Assembly: GCA_016875975.1 (NCBI GenBank)
Contig: VGOF01000107.1
Span: forward strand, 1-5,583
From: Chloroflexota bacterium
GTDB taxonomy: Bacteria; Chloroflexota; Dehalococcoidia; GIF9; UBA5629
DNA: 5,583 bases
Direction of reading: 5' to 3'
The first letter of the stretch is position 1, and the number at the start of each line of letters is the position of its first letter. Under the pieces are notes generated by a model, which was not told the DNA's origin, did not search any database, and saw nothing but the letters and a program-made list of their open reading frames with translations. The position numbers and the translations under genes were made by a program. This document shows positions 1 through 5,583 of the stretch, in pieces.

Positions 1-1010
1 TGGAGGACCTGGAGCGGGTTTACGTTTCCCCGGGCCCAATCTATGACCCTCATCATCAAAGCGAGTCGTTCTGGCAGAGGCATGTACAACTGGTTAGGGC
101 CATGGGCTTTGGCAAGCGCGATGTGGTCATAAATACCTGGGCTTATCATCTGGTGCCGGCGGGGCACATGTTCGATGAGGCGCTGCGGCGAGCCGGCGTC
201 ACGGTGATACCCATGGGCGTGGGGAATACTGAGCTTCAAGTCCAGGTCATGCATCATCTGAAAGTTACCGGTTTTTTTGGCAGCACGGGCTTCTTCATGA
301 ATATCATCACCAAGGCAGAAGAGATGGGTTTTGACATCCGCAAGGACTTCAACCTCAGGCTGGTATGCATTGGTGGGGAGATGGGCGGCGGGCCTATCAG
401 GAAATTGGTGGAGGAGAAATATGGCATCGTTACCCGGGATGCCTATGGGACGGCTGATGTGGGCATGGTGGCTTATGAGTGCAGTGAGAAGAACGGGATG
501 CATATCGCCGAAAATGTGATTGTGGAGATAATCAACCCGGAAACAGGGGAGCCAATTGGCAAGGACGAAAATGGTGAGGTGGTGATAACTCCCATTGACG
601 AGATTTACCCGTTAATTCGCTTTGGCACTGGCGACCTTGCTGGCTGGATTGAGGAGCCTTGTCCCTGCGGCAGGACATCCCTGCGGATGACTCGCCTGCT
701 GGGCAGGGTGGGCGATGCGGTACGGACACGGGGCATGTTCATCCACCCGCGGCAGCTTGAGCCGGCCTTTGCCAAGTTCACGGAAATCTCAAAGTGCCAG
801 GCGGTGGTTACCAGGCCAGGCCATAGGGATGAGCTAACGCTCAGGGTGGAACTTAAGGCAGATGAGGGCGTTGATAAGGAAAAACTATCGCAGCAGCTAA
901 ACCAGGTGGTGAGCGATGCAGTGAGGATAAAGGTTGACCGGGTGGAGTTTGTAGCCAGGGGCACAATACCCGAAGGGCACAAATTGATTGTTGACCAGAG
1001 GGTGTACTAA
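1..1010 (+). CDS. PaaK-like phenylacetate-CoA ligase family protein, 5'-truncated by the window edge
   Basis: Probable cytoplasmic AMP-forming ligase that would convert a carboxylic acid, via an acyl-adenylate, to its CoA thioester. The open frame runs back from the ATG at 102 to position 3 without a stop, and the upstream residues fit the family, so 102 is internal. 335 residues are visible; PaaK proteins usually have about 430, so roughly 100 are missing. In visible numbering: SPGP at 9-12 where PaaK has its SSGTTG phosphate loop, YGTAD at 148-152 (A5), FGTGD at 207-211 (A7, ribose-binding Asp), a C-P-C-G-R cluster from 220, GRVGDAVRTRG at 234-244 (A8 hinge), then a C-terminal domain ending in GHK, whose Lys327 aligns with the PaaK C-terminal lysine. 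The next gene follows 125 nt later behind its own promoter, so this gene probably ends an upstream transcription unit. Family assignment is firm; the substrate is unknown and need not be phenylacetate. Confidence 0.87.
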   Translation, partial: EDLERVYVSPGPIYDPHHQSESFWQRHVQLVRAMGFGKRDVVINTWAYHLVPAGHMFDEALRRAGVTVIPMGVGNTELQVQVMHHLKVTGFFGSTGFFMNIITKAEEMGFDIRKDFNLRLVCIGGEMGGGPIRKLVEEKYGIVTRDAYGTADVGMVAYECSEKNGMHIAENVIVEIINPETGEPIGKDENGEVVITPIDEIYPLIRFGTGDLAGWIEEPCPCGRTSLRMTRLLGRVGDAVRTRGMFIHPRQLEPAFAKFTEISKCQAVVTRPGHRDELTLRVELKADEGVDKEKLSQQLNQVVSDAVRIKVDRVEFVARGTIPEGHKLIVDQRVY

Positions 1011-1013
1011 GCA

Positions 1014-1040
1014 GCGCACCCAGGGGTGTCGCACAGGGGT
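1014..1040. repeat. Imperfect inverted repeat and paired CAGGGGT direct repeat upstream of the promoter
   Basis: GCGCACCC (1014-1021) faces GGGTGTCGC (1024-1031... with one unpaired T), giving an imperfect palindrome centred near 1022-1023. CAGGGGT occurs twice, at 1021-1027 and 1034-1040, 13 nt apart. The block ends just before the TTGACA at 1042. This is a possible place for a regulator to bind. The two-base centre is too tight for an RNA hairpin and no T-run follows, so it is not a convincing terminator. Such short repeats can also occur by chance. Confidence 0.22.
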
Positions 1041-1041
1041 A

Positions 1042-1069
1042 TTGACAAATCCTGATATTCATGTAATAT
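1042..1069 (+). promoter_or_regulatory. Putative sigma70-type promoter for the livG-led operon
   Basis: A perfect -35 box TTGACA (1042-1047) is separated by 16 bp from TAATAT (1064-1069), which matches the -10 consensus at four of six positions. The surroundings are AT-rich, unlike the flanking coding DNA. Transcription would begin around 1076, leaving a leader of about 60 nt before the ATG at 1136. It lies in the only sizeable gap between genes in the window. An alternative -10, TGTAAT at 1062-1067, matches five of six positions but leaves a 14-bp spacer, which is too short. No start-site data, so this is inference from sequence. Confidence 0.5.
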
Positions 1070-1082
1070 ATGCGTTTAGTTT

Positions 1083-1129
1083 TGCTACTTTCCCAACCGT
1101 AGCATCACCCATTCCATATTAGAAGTGAT
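1083..1129 (+). promoter_or_regulatory. Leader region with two possible stem-loops before livG
   Basis: TGCTAC (1083-1088) can pair with GTAGCA (1099-1104) to give a 6-bp stem with a 10-nt loop. ATCAC (1104-1108) can pair with GTGAT (1125-1129) around a 16-nt loop. The second stem overlaps the weak Shine-Dalgarno-like AGAAG (1121-1125) of livG, so it could reduce ribosome access. The stems share base 1104 and are therefore nearly stacked or mutually exclusive at that base. No known riboswitch or leader-peptide pattern is recognised, and stems of 5-6 bp are close to what chance gives. Confidence 0.2.
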
Positions 1130-1135
1130 CGTGCC

Positions 1136-1981
1136 ATGGAGTGGAAGCGGGAAGAGCTTAGGGTAGAGAAAGCTATTGGCGAGCGCATTCTCACCGTTGA
1201 GAATGTGAGCAAGGCCTTTGGTGGCATCCAGGCCTTAAATGATATTAGCTTCGACGTTCGCAAAGGCGAAATCCTCTCCATTATTGGCCCAAACGGAGCT
1301 GGCAAAAGTGCCATGCTCAACTGCATCAATGGACTTCCCGGGTATTTACCTGACAGCGGCAAGATAGCCTTTGATGGCCATGATATAACCAGGTGGCCGC
1401 CTCATAAGCGAGCCTATGCTGGCATCTCTCGAACTTTCCAGAAGATAGAGTTATTCGGCGGCATGACAGTGCTGGACAATGCCAGGCTGGGCAGGCACAT
1501 AAAGATGAAGACCAGTTGGTGGGATGGTGGTTTTTACTGGGGGAGGGCGACCAAAGAAGAAGCCAAGCACCGCAGTTGGATAGAAGAAAAAGTTTTCGAG
1601 ACCTGCGAGGTGGAGATTTACCGGGACCGCACGGTAGGGATGCTCCCCTACGGAGTGCAGAAGCGCATCGAACTGGCAAGAGCTTTGGCCATGGGACCAA
1701 AGCTCTTATTACTTGATGAGCCTATGGCTGGCCTGAACCTGGAAGAGGTGGAGGATATGACGCGCTTTATCCTAGATGCCAACGAGGAGAGAGACTGGGA
1801 TTGCACCATTGTCCTGGTGGAGCATGATATGGGGGTGGTCATGGATGTCTCCGACCGCGTCATTGTTTTCGATTGGGGGGTGAAGATAGCCGAGGGCACG
1901 CCCGAGGAGGTGCAGAACGACCCCAAAGTTGTCCGTGCCTACTTAGGTGAGCTGGAGGATACCTATACCAGTCGCAGGTAG
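1136..1981 (+). CDS. livG: LivG-type ATP-binding protein of a branched-chain amino acid (HAAT) family ABC importer
   Basis: Cytoplasmic ATPase subunit that would power import through the LivH/LivM permeases encoded downstream. In its 281 residues: Walker A GPNGAGKS at 51-58, Q-loop RTFQ ending at Gln102, ABC signature LPYGVQKR at 170-177 (LPYGxQ replaces LSGGQ, as is usual in LivG), Walker B LLLLDEP ending at 196 with catalytic Glu195, and H-loop His230. The C-terminal EGTPEEVQNDP and AYLGE elements are typical of Liv ATPases (BCA_ABC_TP_C). The start at ATG 1136 is the only good choice: an in-frame TAG lies at 1100-1102 with no other start after it. The ribosome site is weak (AGAAG, 10 nt upstream). 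About 17 residues precede the usual family start. Walker A has GKSA instead of GKTT/GKST. It is the first gene after the putative promoter. The LivG rather than LivF call rests on its insert region (residues about 105-160) and family feel; the transported ligand is not known. Confidence 0.92.
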   Translation: MEWKREELRVEKAIGERILTVENVSKAFGGIQALNDISFDVRKGEILSIIGPNGAGKSAMLNCINGLPGYLPDSGKIAFDGHDITRWPPHKRAYAGISRTFQKIELFGGMTVLDNARLGRHIKMKTSWWDGGFYWGRATKEEAKHRSWIEEKVFETCEVEIYRDRTVGMLPYGVQKRIELARALAMGPKLLLLDEPMAGLNLEEVEDMTRFILDANEERDWDCTIVLVEHDMGVVMDVSDRVIVFDWGVKIAEGTPEEVQNDPKVVRAYLGELEDTYTSRR

Positions 1982-1986
1982 AAGGA
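1981..1986 (+). promoter_or_regulatory. Ribosome binding site of the acyl-CoA synthetase gene
   Basis: GAAGGA begins on the last base of the livG stop codon and sits 4 nt before ATG 1991. It supports that start and a 9-nt intergenic junction, which favours one transcript and probable translational linkage. Confidence 0.6.
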
Positions 1987-1990
1987 CGAG

Positions 1991-3949
1991 ATGCAGCGCA
2001 AGTCCAAAAGACACGACGGAAAAGCTCCGATAGAGATTACTGAGCACCTGACTATTCCCAAGGCCTGGCTGGATAAATGCCGGCAGTATGGGGAGCGTAA
2101 GGTTGCCATGCGCGAGAAGGAGTTCGGCATCTGGCAGCCATACACCTGGAAAGATTACTACGAGAACGTCAAGTCCTTTTGCCTGGGGCTGAAAGCGCTG
2201 GGGCTGAAGAAGGGTGACATAGTCGCCTTCATTGGGGACAACCGTCCGCACGCCCTATGGGCTGAAATAGCAGTGCTGTGTGCTGGAGGCATCCCCACAT
2301 GGCTGTTCCAGGATTCGCTACTGGACGAGGTGGAATACATCTTCAAGCACTCTGAAGCCCGCTTCTGTATTGCCGAAGGGCAGGAGGAAGTTGATAAATG
2401 CCTCTGGGTTAAAGAGCGTTGTCCTAAGCTGGAGAAGGTAATCTGGGAAGACCCGAAGGGGATGCGCTACTACCAGGACCCCATGCTGATAAGCTACAAA
2501 GAAGTGCAGGAGATGGGCCGAGAATATGCACAGAAGCAGCACCCTGATGTCTTCGAGAAGATGATAGCCGAAGGCAAGGCGGATGACACCTGCCTGATTT
2601 TCTATACTTCGGGGACTACAGCACTACCCAAAGGGACGGTGCTTACCCACCGGAACATGCTAAGCATGGGCAAGAACCTGCTGTGGGTTGACCCCATACC
2701 TGAGGATGCCGAGTTTCTCTCCTTCCTGCCCATGGCCTGGATTGGCGAGCAGATGATGTCGGTGAGCGAGGGCATTATTGCCGGCTTTGCCGTCAACTTC
2801 CCGGAGAAACCCGAGGTTTTCATGGAGAACCTCCGCGAAATCGGTCCGCGGGTGATGTTCTCGGCACCGCGCAACTATGAGGCTATGGTGCGCGGTTGTA
2901 TGGTCAAATATTCCGATGCTACATGGCTGAAAAAGAAGACCTGGGACCTGTCCATGAAGATCGGCTACAAGGTAGCCGATATGAAGTTCGAGAAGAAGGG
3001 CGTTCCCTGGTACTGGAAAGCAGTCTGGTGGCTGTCCTATTGGATAAATCATCGGCAGGTTCTGGATACCCTGGGACTGCGGAAGCTGGAATATGCCTAC
3101 ACCGGTGGCGCTCCACTGGGGGACGAACAGTTTCGATTTTTCCACGCTCTGGGGCTTAATTTGAAGCAAATCTATGGTCAGACGGAGATATCGGGGATTT
3201 CAGTTATCCATCGCAATGAAGACATCAAGTTCGACACGGTTGGCTTCCCCATACCGGAAACAGAGGTCAGGATTACCGATGGCAACGAGATAATGTCCCG
3301 CAGCCCATGCGTGTTCCGTGGCTACTACAAGATGGATGAGCAGACCAAGAAGACGCTTCTCCGCGGCGGTTGGCTGTACTCTGCCGATACCGGCTTTATG
3401 GATGAAGACGGGCACCTCATTTGCTTCGACCGCTCCAAGGATGTTATGACGCTATCGGACGGCTCGATTTCGGCTCCGCAGATTATCGAGAACCGCCTCA
3501 AGTTCAGTCCCTATGTCCAGGATGCCTGGGTCATCGGTGACAAGCGTCCCAACGTGGTTGCCGTGATTTGCATTGACTACGGCACCGTGGGTAGATGGGC
3601 GGAGGGCAAGGGCATACCCTACACCAGCTATCCGGAGCTGTCTCAAATCCCCGAGGTCAACGAGTTGATGCTGGATGTGGTAAAAAAGGTGAATACTCGC
3701 CTGCCCAAGGGGCAGCGCATAACCAAGTTCGTCAATTTCTACAAGACGTTTGAAGCCGATGACGATGAGCTTACCCGAACCCGCAAGTTGAGGCGTGGGT
3801 TCATGGAAGAGAGGTACAAAGACGTTGTTGATGGGCTTTATGGCAAGACCGACTATATTAACCTGGATACTAGCATTACCTATGAGGATGGACGGGTAGC
3901 CAGGCTGAAATACGGGATGAAGGTGAATTTTGTGAATGAGGAAAGCTGA
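1991..3949 (+). CDS. AMP-forming long-chain-type acyl-CoA synthetase (ACSL/FadD15-like)
   Basis: Adenylate-forming ligase expected to make an acyl-CoA from a carboxylic acid, ATP and CoA, in the cytoplasm or at the membrane face. In its 652 residues: A3 phosphate loop YTSGTTALPKG at 205-215, YTGGAPLG at 370-377 (A4 region), A5 YGQTE at 395-399, A7 SADTG with Asp466, A8 hinge DRSKD at 480-484 and A10 LTRTRKLRR at 594-602, with Lys599 as the likely adenylation lysine. The length and the ELTRTRK ending are typical of long-chain/ACSL-type enzymes, including those encoded among liv genes. Two usual glycines are alanine (Ala211 in A3, Ala465 in A7). Residues 340-351 hold five Trp and may touch a membrane. 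A tail of about 35 residues follows the A10 domain. The gene starts 9 nt after livG and its TGA overlaps the livH ATG, so it is firmly part of the transporter operon. The acid activated is unknown; 'long-chain' is a family name. Confidence 0.9.
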   Translation: MQRKSKRHDGKAPIEITEHLTIPKAWLDKCRQYGERKVAMREKEFGIWQPYTWKDYYENVKSFCLGLKALGLKKGDIVAFIGDNRPHALWAEIAVLCAGGIPTWLFQDSLLDEVEYIFKHSEARFCIAEGQEEVDKCLWVKERCPKLEKVIWEDPKGMRYYQDPMLISYKEVQEMGREYAQKQHPDVFEKMIAEGKADDTCLIFYTSGTTALPKGTVLTHRNMLSMGKNLLWVDPIPEDAEFLSFLPMAWIGEQMMSVSEGIIAGFAVNFPEKPEVFMENLREIGPRVMFSAPRNYEAMVRGCMVKYSDATWLKKKTWDLSMKIGYKVADMKFEKKGVPWYWKAVWWLSYWINHRQVLDTLGLRKLEYAYTGGAPLGDEQFRFFHALGLNLKQIYGQTEISGISVIHRNEDIKFDTVGFPIPETEVRITDGNEIMSRSPCVFRGYYKMDEQTKKTLLRGGWLYSADTGFMDEDGHLICFDRSKDVMTLSDGSISAPQIIENRLKFSPYVQDAWVIGDKRPNVVAVICIDYGTVGRWAEGKGIPYTSYPELSQIPEVNELMLDVVKKVNTRLPKGQRITKFVNFYKTFEADDDELTRTRKLRRGFMEERYKDVVDGLYGKTDYINLDTSITYEDGRVARLKYGMKVNFVNEES

Positions 3950-3951
3950 TG
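3938..3951 (+). promoter_or_regulatory. RBS and TGATG stop-start overlap coupling the synthetase to livH
   Basis: GAGGAA (3938-3943) lies 5 nt before ATG 3949 and inside the end of the synthetase gene. The TGA stop (3947-3949) shares its A with the livH start. This layout usually means translational coupling, giving matched amounts of ligase and permease. Confidence 0.7.
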
Positions 3952-4833
3952 GTTCATTTCGCTGATGTTTTTATCACCGGCATCATGGTTGGTGGCATCT
4001 ATGCCTGCATTGCGCTGGGATGGGCAATCATTTTCAAGACTTCCGGCGTGATTAACCTGGCCACGGGTCAGTTGACCATGATCGGAGGCTACGTACTGTT
4101 TGCCCTTTACACCTTTGGGATGCCCATTTACATAGCCTTTGTGGGGATGCTGGCTATCGCCATAGTGCTGGGCATTCTCACCGAACGCCTCTGGCTCCGT
4201 CCTATGATTGGGGAGCCGGTACTGTCGGTAATCATGGTTACTGTGGGCATCGCCTTTGCCTATCAGGCCATTGTGGCTCTCATCTGGGGTGCCGATACCC
4301 GTGTCTTTCAGCCGCCTGTATTTCCCTTGGAGCCGCTGATGCTAGGGCCGATACATATCAGCCAGGTGTTCCTCTACAGCTTCCTGATAGCGGGTGTCAT
4401 GATGGCACTTCTTATCTTTTTCTTCCAGCGTACCCGCATGGGGCTGGCGATGCAAGCCACTGCTGATGATGAGATGGCTGCTCGCTCCATGGGGATTCCG
4501 GCCAGCTCAGTCTATCGCTGGACCTGGGTGATTGCCTTCATGTCCTGTGGCATTGCCGGTGGCTTGCTGGGCAACATCAACGGGTTGAACATCTCTGTTA
4601 GCTACATGGGGTTGCTGGTATTGCCGGCGGTGGTCATCGGCGGCATGAACTCAATACCTGGGGCTGTGGCTGGAGGGCTGATTATCGGAGTGTTAGAGAA
4701 CTTGGGGGATGCTTATATCTCAAGGTATTTCCCTGGGGGGGTGAAATCGACCTTCCCCTTCTTTGTCATGCTCATCGTCATGCTCTGGAGGCCCTATGGA
4801 CTGTGGGGCTGGGTTAAGATAGAGAGAATGTAG
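3949..4833 (+). CDS. livH: LivH-type permease of a HAAT family ABC importer
   Basis: Inner-membrane permease subunit that would pair with LivM to form the import channel driven by LivG/LivF. The 294 residues match the usual LivH length. They are strongly hydrophobic, with about eight membrane segments (roughly 9-29, 35-57, 59-77, 90-113, 138-158, 190-212, 219-241, 268-284). The N-terminal GIYACIALGWAIIF followed by VINLATGQ (34-41) is the LivH hallmark. RTRMGLAMQA to MGIP (161-184) is the cytoplasmic EAA-like loop that docks on the ATPase. The glycine-rich VVIGGMNSIPGAVAGG (228-243) is also typical. The protein ends in WRPYGLWG plus a short charged tail. The start at 3949 has a good ribosome site and a one-base overlap with the synthetase stop. 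No truncation or frameshift is seen. The family is clear; the ligand cannot be deduced, and permeases of this family also carry aromatic acids, urea or amides. Confidence 0.93.
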   Translation: MVHFADVFITGIMVGGIYACIALGWAIIFKTSGVINLATGQLTMIGGYVLFALYTFGMPIYIAFVGMLAIAIVLGILTERLWLRPMIGEPVLSVIMVTVGIAFAYQAIVALIWGADTRVFQPPVFPLEPLMLGPIHISQVFLYSFLIAGVMMALLIFFFQRTRMGLAMQATADDEMAARSMGIPASSVYRWTWVIAFMSCGIAGGLLGNINGLNISVSYMGLLVLPAVVIGGMNSIPGAVAGGLIIGVLENLGDAYISRYFPGGVKSTFPFFVMLIVMLWRPYGLWGWVKIERM

Positions 4834-4834
4834 C

Positions 4835-4840
4835 AGAAGG
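4835..4840 (+). promoter_or_regulatory. Ribosome binding site that fixes the livM start
   Basis: AGAAGG lies 6 nt upstream of ATG 4847 in the 13-nt gap after livH. It selects 4847 over later in-frame ATGs at 4928 and 5003, which would remove the first membrane segment or most of it. Confidence 0.65.
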
Positions 4841-4846
4841 TGACAG

Positions 4847-5583
4847 ATGCGACTACCGACTGGTACCCATTTCGATAGCTATACCGCAGACCATGCCTGG
4901 TGGAAGACGAACTTCGTCTGGATAAGGATGGTGTTGCTAGCAGTTGTCCTCCTGGTGGTTGTACCTCTGTTTGTCGGGGACTACTGGCTTTCCTTTTTGA
5001 ATATGGTGGGCTATACAATCCTGGGGGCTGCTGGCGTGCAGTTGCTTATTGGCTTTACGGGGCTGGTAACGCTGGGCCAGGCGGCTACCATTGGCTTTGG
5101 CGCATTTACCTGCGCTCTTGCCATGTATCTCTTTCACCTGCCCTACCTGGTTGCTTTCCTGGTTGGCGTTGTTGCTGCTGGGCTATTGTCCCTGGTCTTC
5201 GGCTTGCCCTCTGTGCGGGTAAAGGGGTTCTACTTGATTATGACCACCATGGCCATGCAGTTCATTACCACGGATGTAATCCTGACGCAGTACCTGGGGC
5301 CTCTGGCGGGGAAAGGGCGCGGTGGCGTCCTGGCTGTAGAACCTGAGATGTTTAGCATTGGCCCGTGGGTCATCTATTCTACCAAGGATGCCTATATATT
5401 GATGATTGTATTGGTCATCCTGGTGCAGGTATTTATGGCTAACCTGGTTCGTACGAGGGTGGGGCGGGCCTGGATGGCTATCCGCGATAATGATATCGCC
5501 GCTGAAGCCCTGGGGGTCAACATCATATACTACAAGCTGCTGGCTTTCTTCATTGCCGGAGCTCTGGGTGGGATAGCCGGCTG
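4847..5583 (+). CDS. livM: LivM-type permease of a HAAT family ABC importer, 3'-truncated by the window edge
   Basis: Second membrane permease, partner of LivH. I translated it by hand from ATG 4847; the frame stays open to the window end, giving 245 residues of a family that usually has about 300-350. A hydrophilic, aromatic-rich N-terminus of about 24 residues comes first, then a membrane segment (28-43). The LivM hallmark GFTGLVTLGQAATIGFGAF spans 69-87. Further hydrophobic segments lie near 99-120, 127-146, 181-200 and 230-245. The cytoplasmic loop GRAWMAIRDNDIAAEALGV (206-224) is the classic LivM motif that contacts the ATPase, followed by YYKLLAFF. A well-placed AGAAGG supports the start. 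The usual TGG-type segment after the third or fourth helix reads LAGKGRGG (153-160), a modest departure. The gene follows livH by 13 nt in the same operon. A binding protein and livF are expected downstream but are not in view. Confidence 0.92.
   Translation, partial: MRLPTGTHFDSYTADHAWWKTNFVWIRMVLLAVVLLVVVPLFVGDYWLSFLNMVGYTILGAAGVQLLIGFTGLVTLGQAATIGFGAFTCALAMYLFHLPYLVAFLVGVVAAGLLSLVFGLPSVRVKGFYLIMTTMAMQFITTDVILTQYLGPLAGKGRGGVLAVEPEMFSIGPWVIYSTKDAYILMIVLVILVQVFMANLVRTRVGRAWMAIRDNDIAAEALGVNIIYYKLLAFFIAGALGGIAG

Noticed and set aside
605..982. 125-codon minus-strand frame inside the PaaK-like gene
   Set aside because: It is antisense to conserved A7/A8 motif codons, with a low-complexity Ser/Thr-rich translation.
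102..1010. A complete 302-residue gene starting at ATG 102
   Set aside because: The frame is open back to position 3 and the upstream residues match the PaaK-like family, so the ATG is internal and the gene begins outside the window.
1011..1040. Rho-independent terminator after the PaaK-like gene
   Set aside because: The palindrome has only a two-base centre, is imperfect and is not followed by a T-run.
1326..1700. 124-codon minus-strand frame inside livG
   Set aside because: It is antisense to the ATPase core; the translation is rich in Cys, Pro and Trp and resembles no protein family.
2660..3169. 169-codon minus-strand frame inside the synthetase gene
   Set aside because: It is an antisense shadow of conserved synthetase codons and has no recognisable domain or ribosome site.
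4900..5346. Separate 148-codon + strand frame
   Set aside because: It overlaps livM in another frame; its Cys/Gly/Trp-rich translation matches no family, while the livM frame shows clear permease motifs.
1..5583. CRISPR array, mobile element, tRNA/rRNA or an entirely new defence-type system
   Set aside because: No regular spaced repeats, transposase, integrase or structured RNA is visible, and every long + strand frame belongs to a recognised transport or CoA-ligase family.

Overview
The window lies inside a bacterial chromosomal gene cluster in which CoA-ligase genes are combined with a branched-chain amino acid (HAAT/Liv)-type ABC importer. All five genes are on the + strand and tightly packed. 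Base composition is moderately GC-rich and fairly even. I see no insertion sequence, phage gene, tRNA, rRNA or CRISPR array. AMP-forming acyl-CoA synthetases interleaved with livG/livH/livM genes are, as general knowledge, common in anaerobic and syntrophic lineages such as Desulfobacterota and some Chloroflexota. Such a host is plausible, but the sequence alone does not settle the taxon.

Layout: (1) positions 1-1010 hold the 3' part of a PaaK-like adenylate-forming CoA ligase whose start is outside the window. (2) Positions 1011-1135 form the only real intergenic gap. It has a good sigma70-like promoter (TTGACA, 16 bp, TAATAT) and a short leader with two possible stem-loops. (3) Positions 1136-1981 encode a LivG-type ABC ATPase. 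(4) Positions 1991-3949 encode a 652-residue long-chain-type acyl-CoA synthetase. (5) Positions 3949-4833 encode a LivH-type permease whose ATG overlaps the synthetase stop by one base. (6) Position 4847 to the end is a LivM-type permease that runs off the window after 245 residues.

The genes probably work together as follows. LivH and LivM form the membrane channel and LivG (with a LivF expected outside the window) supplies ATP hydrolysis. A periplasmic or lipid-anchored binding protein, also not in the window, would capture the ligand. The synthetase sits between ATPase and permease with 9-nt and -1-nt junctions, which suggests that an imported carboxylic acid is converted to its CoA thioester as it enters. 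The ligand cannot be read from the sequence; a fatty, aromatic or other organic acid is as likely as an amino acid.

I found no wholly unknown system. The points most worth following are the transport-plus-activation arrangement, the unusual nucleotide-binding loops in both CoA ligases, and the promoter/leader that splits the cluster into two transcription units.
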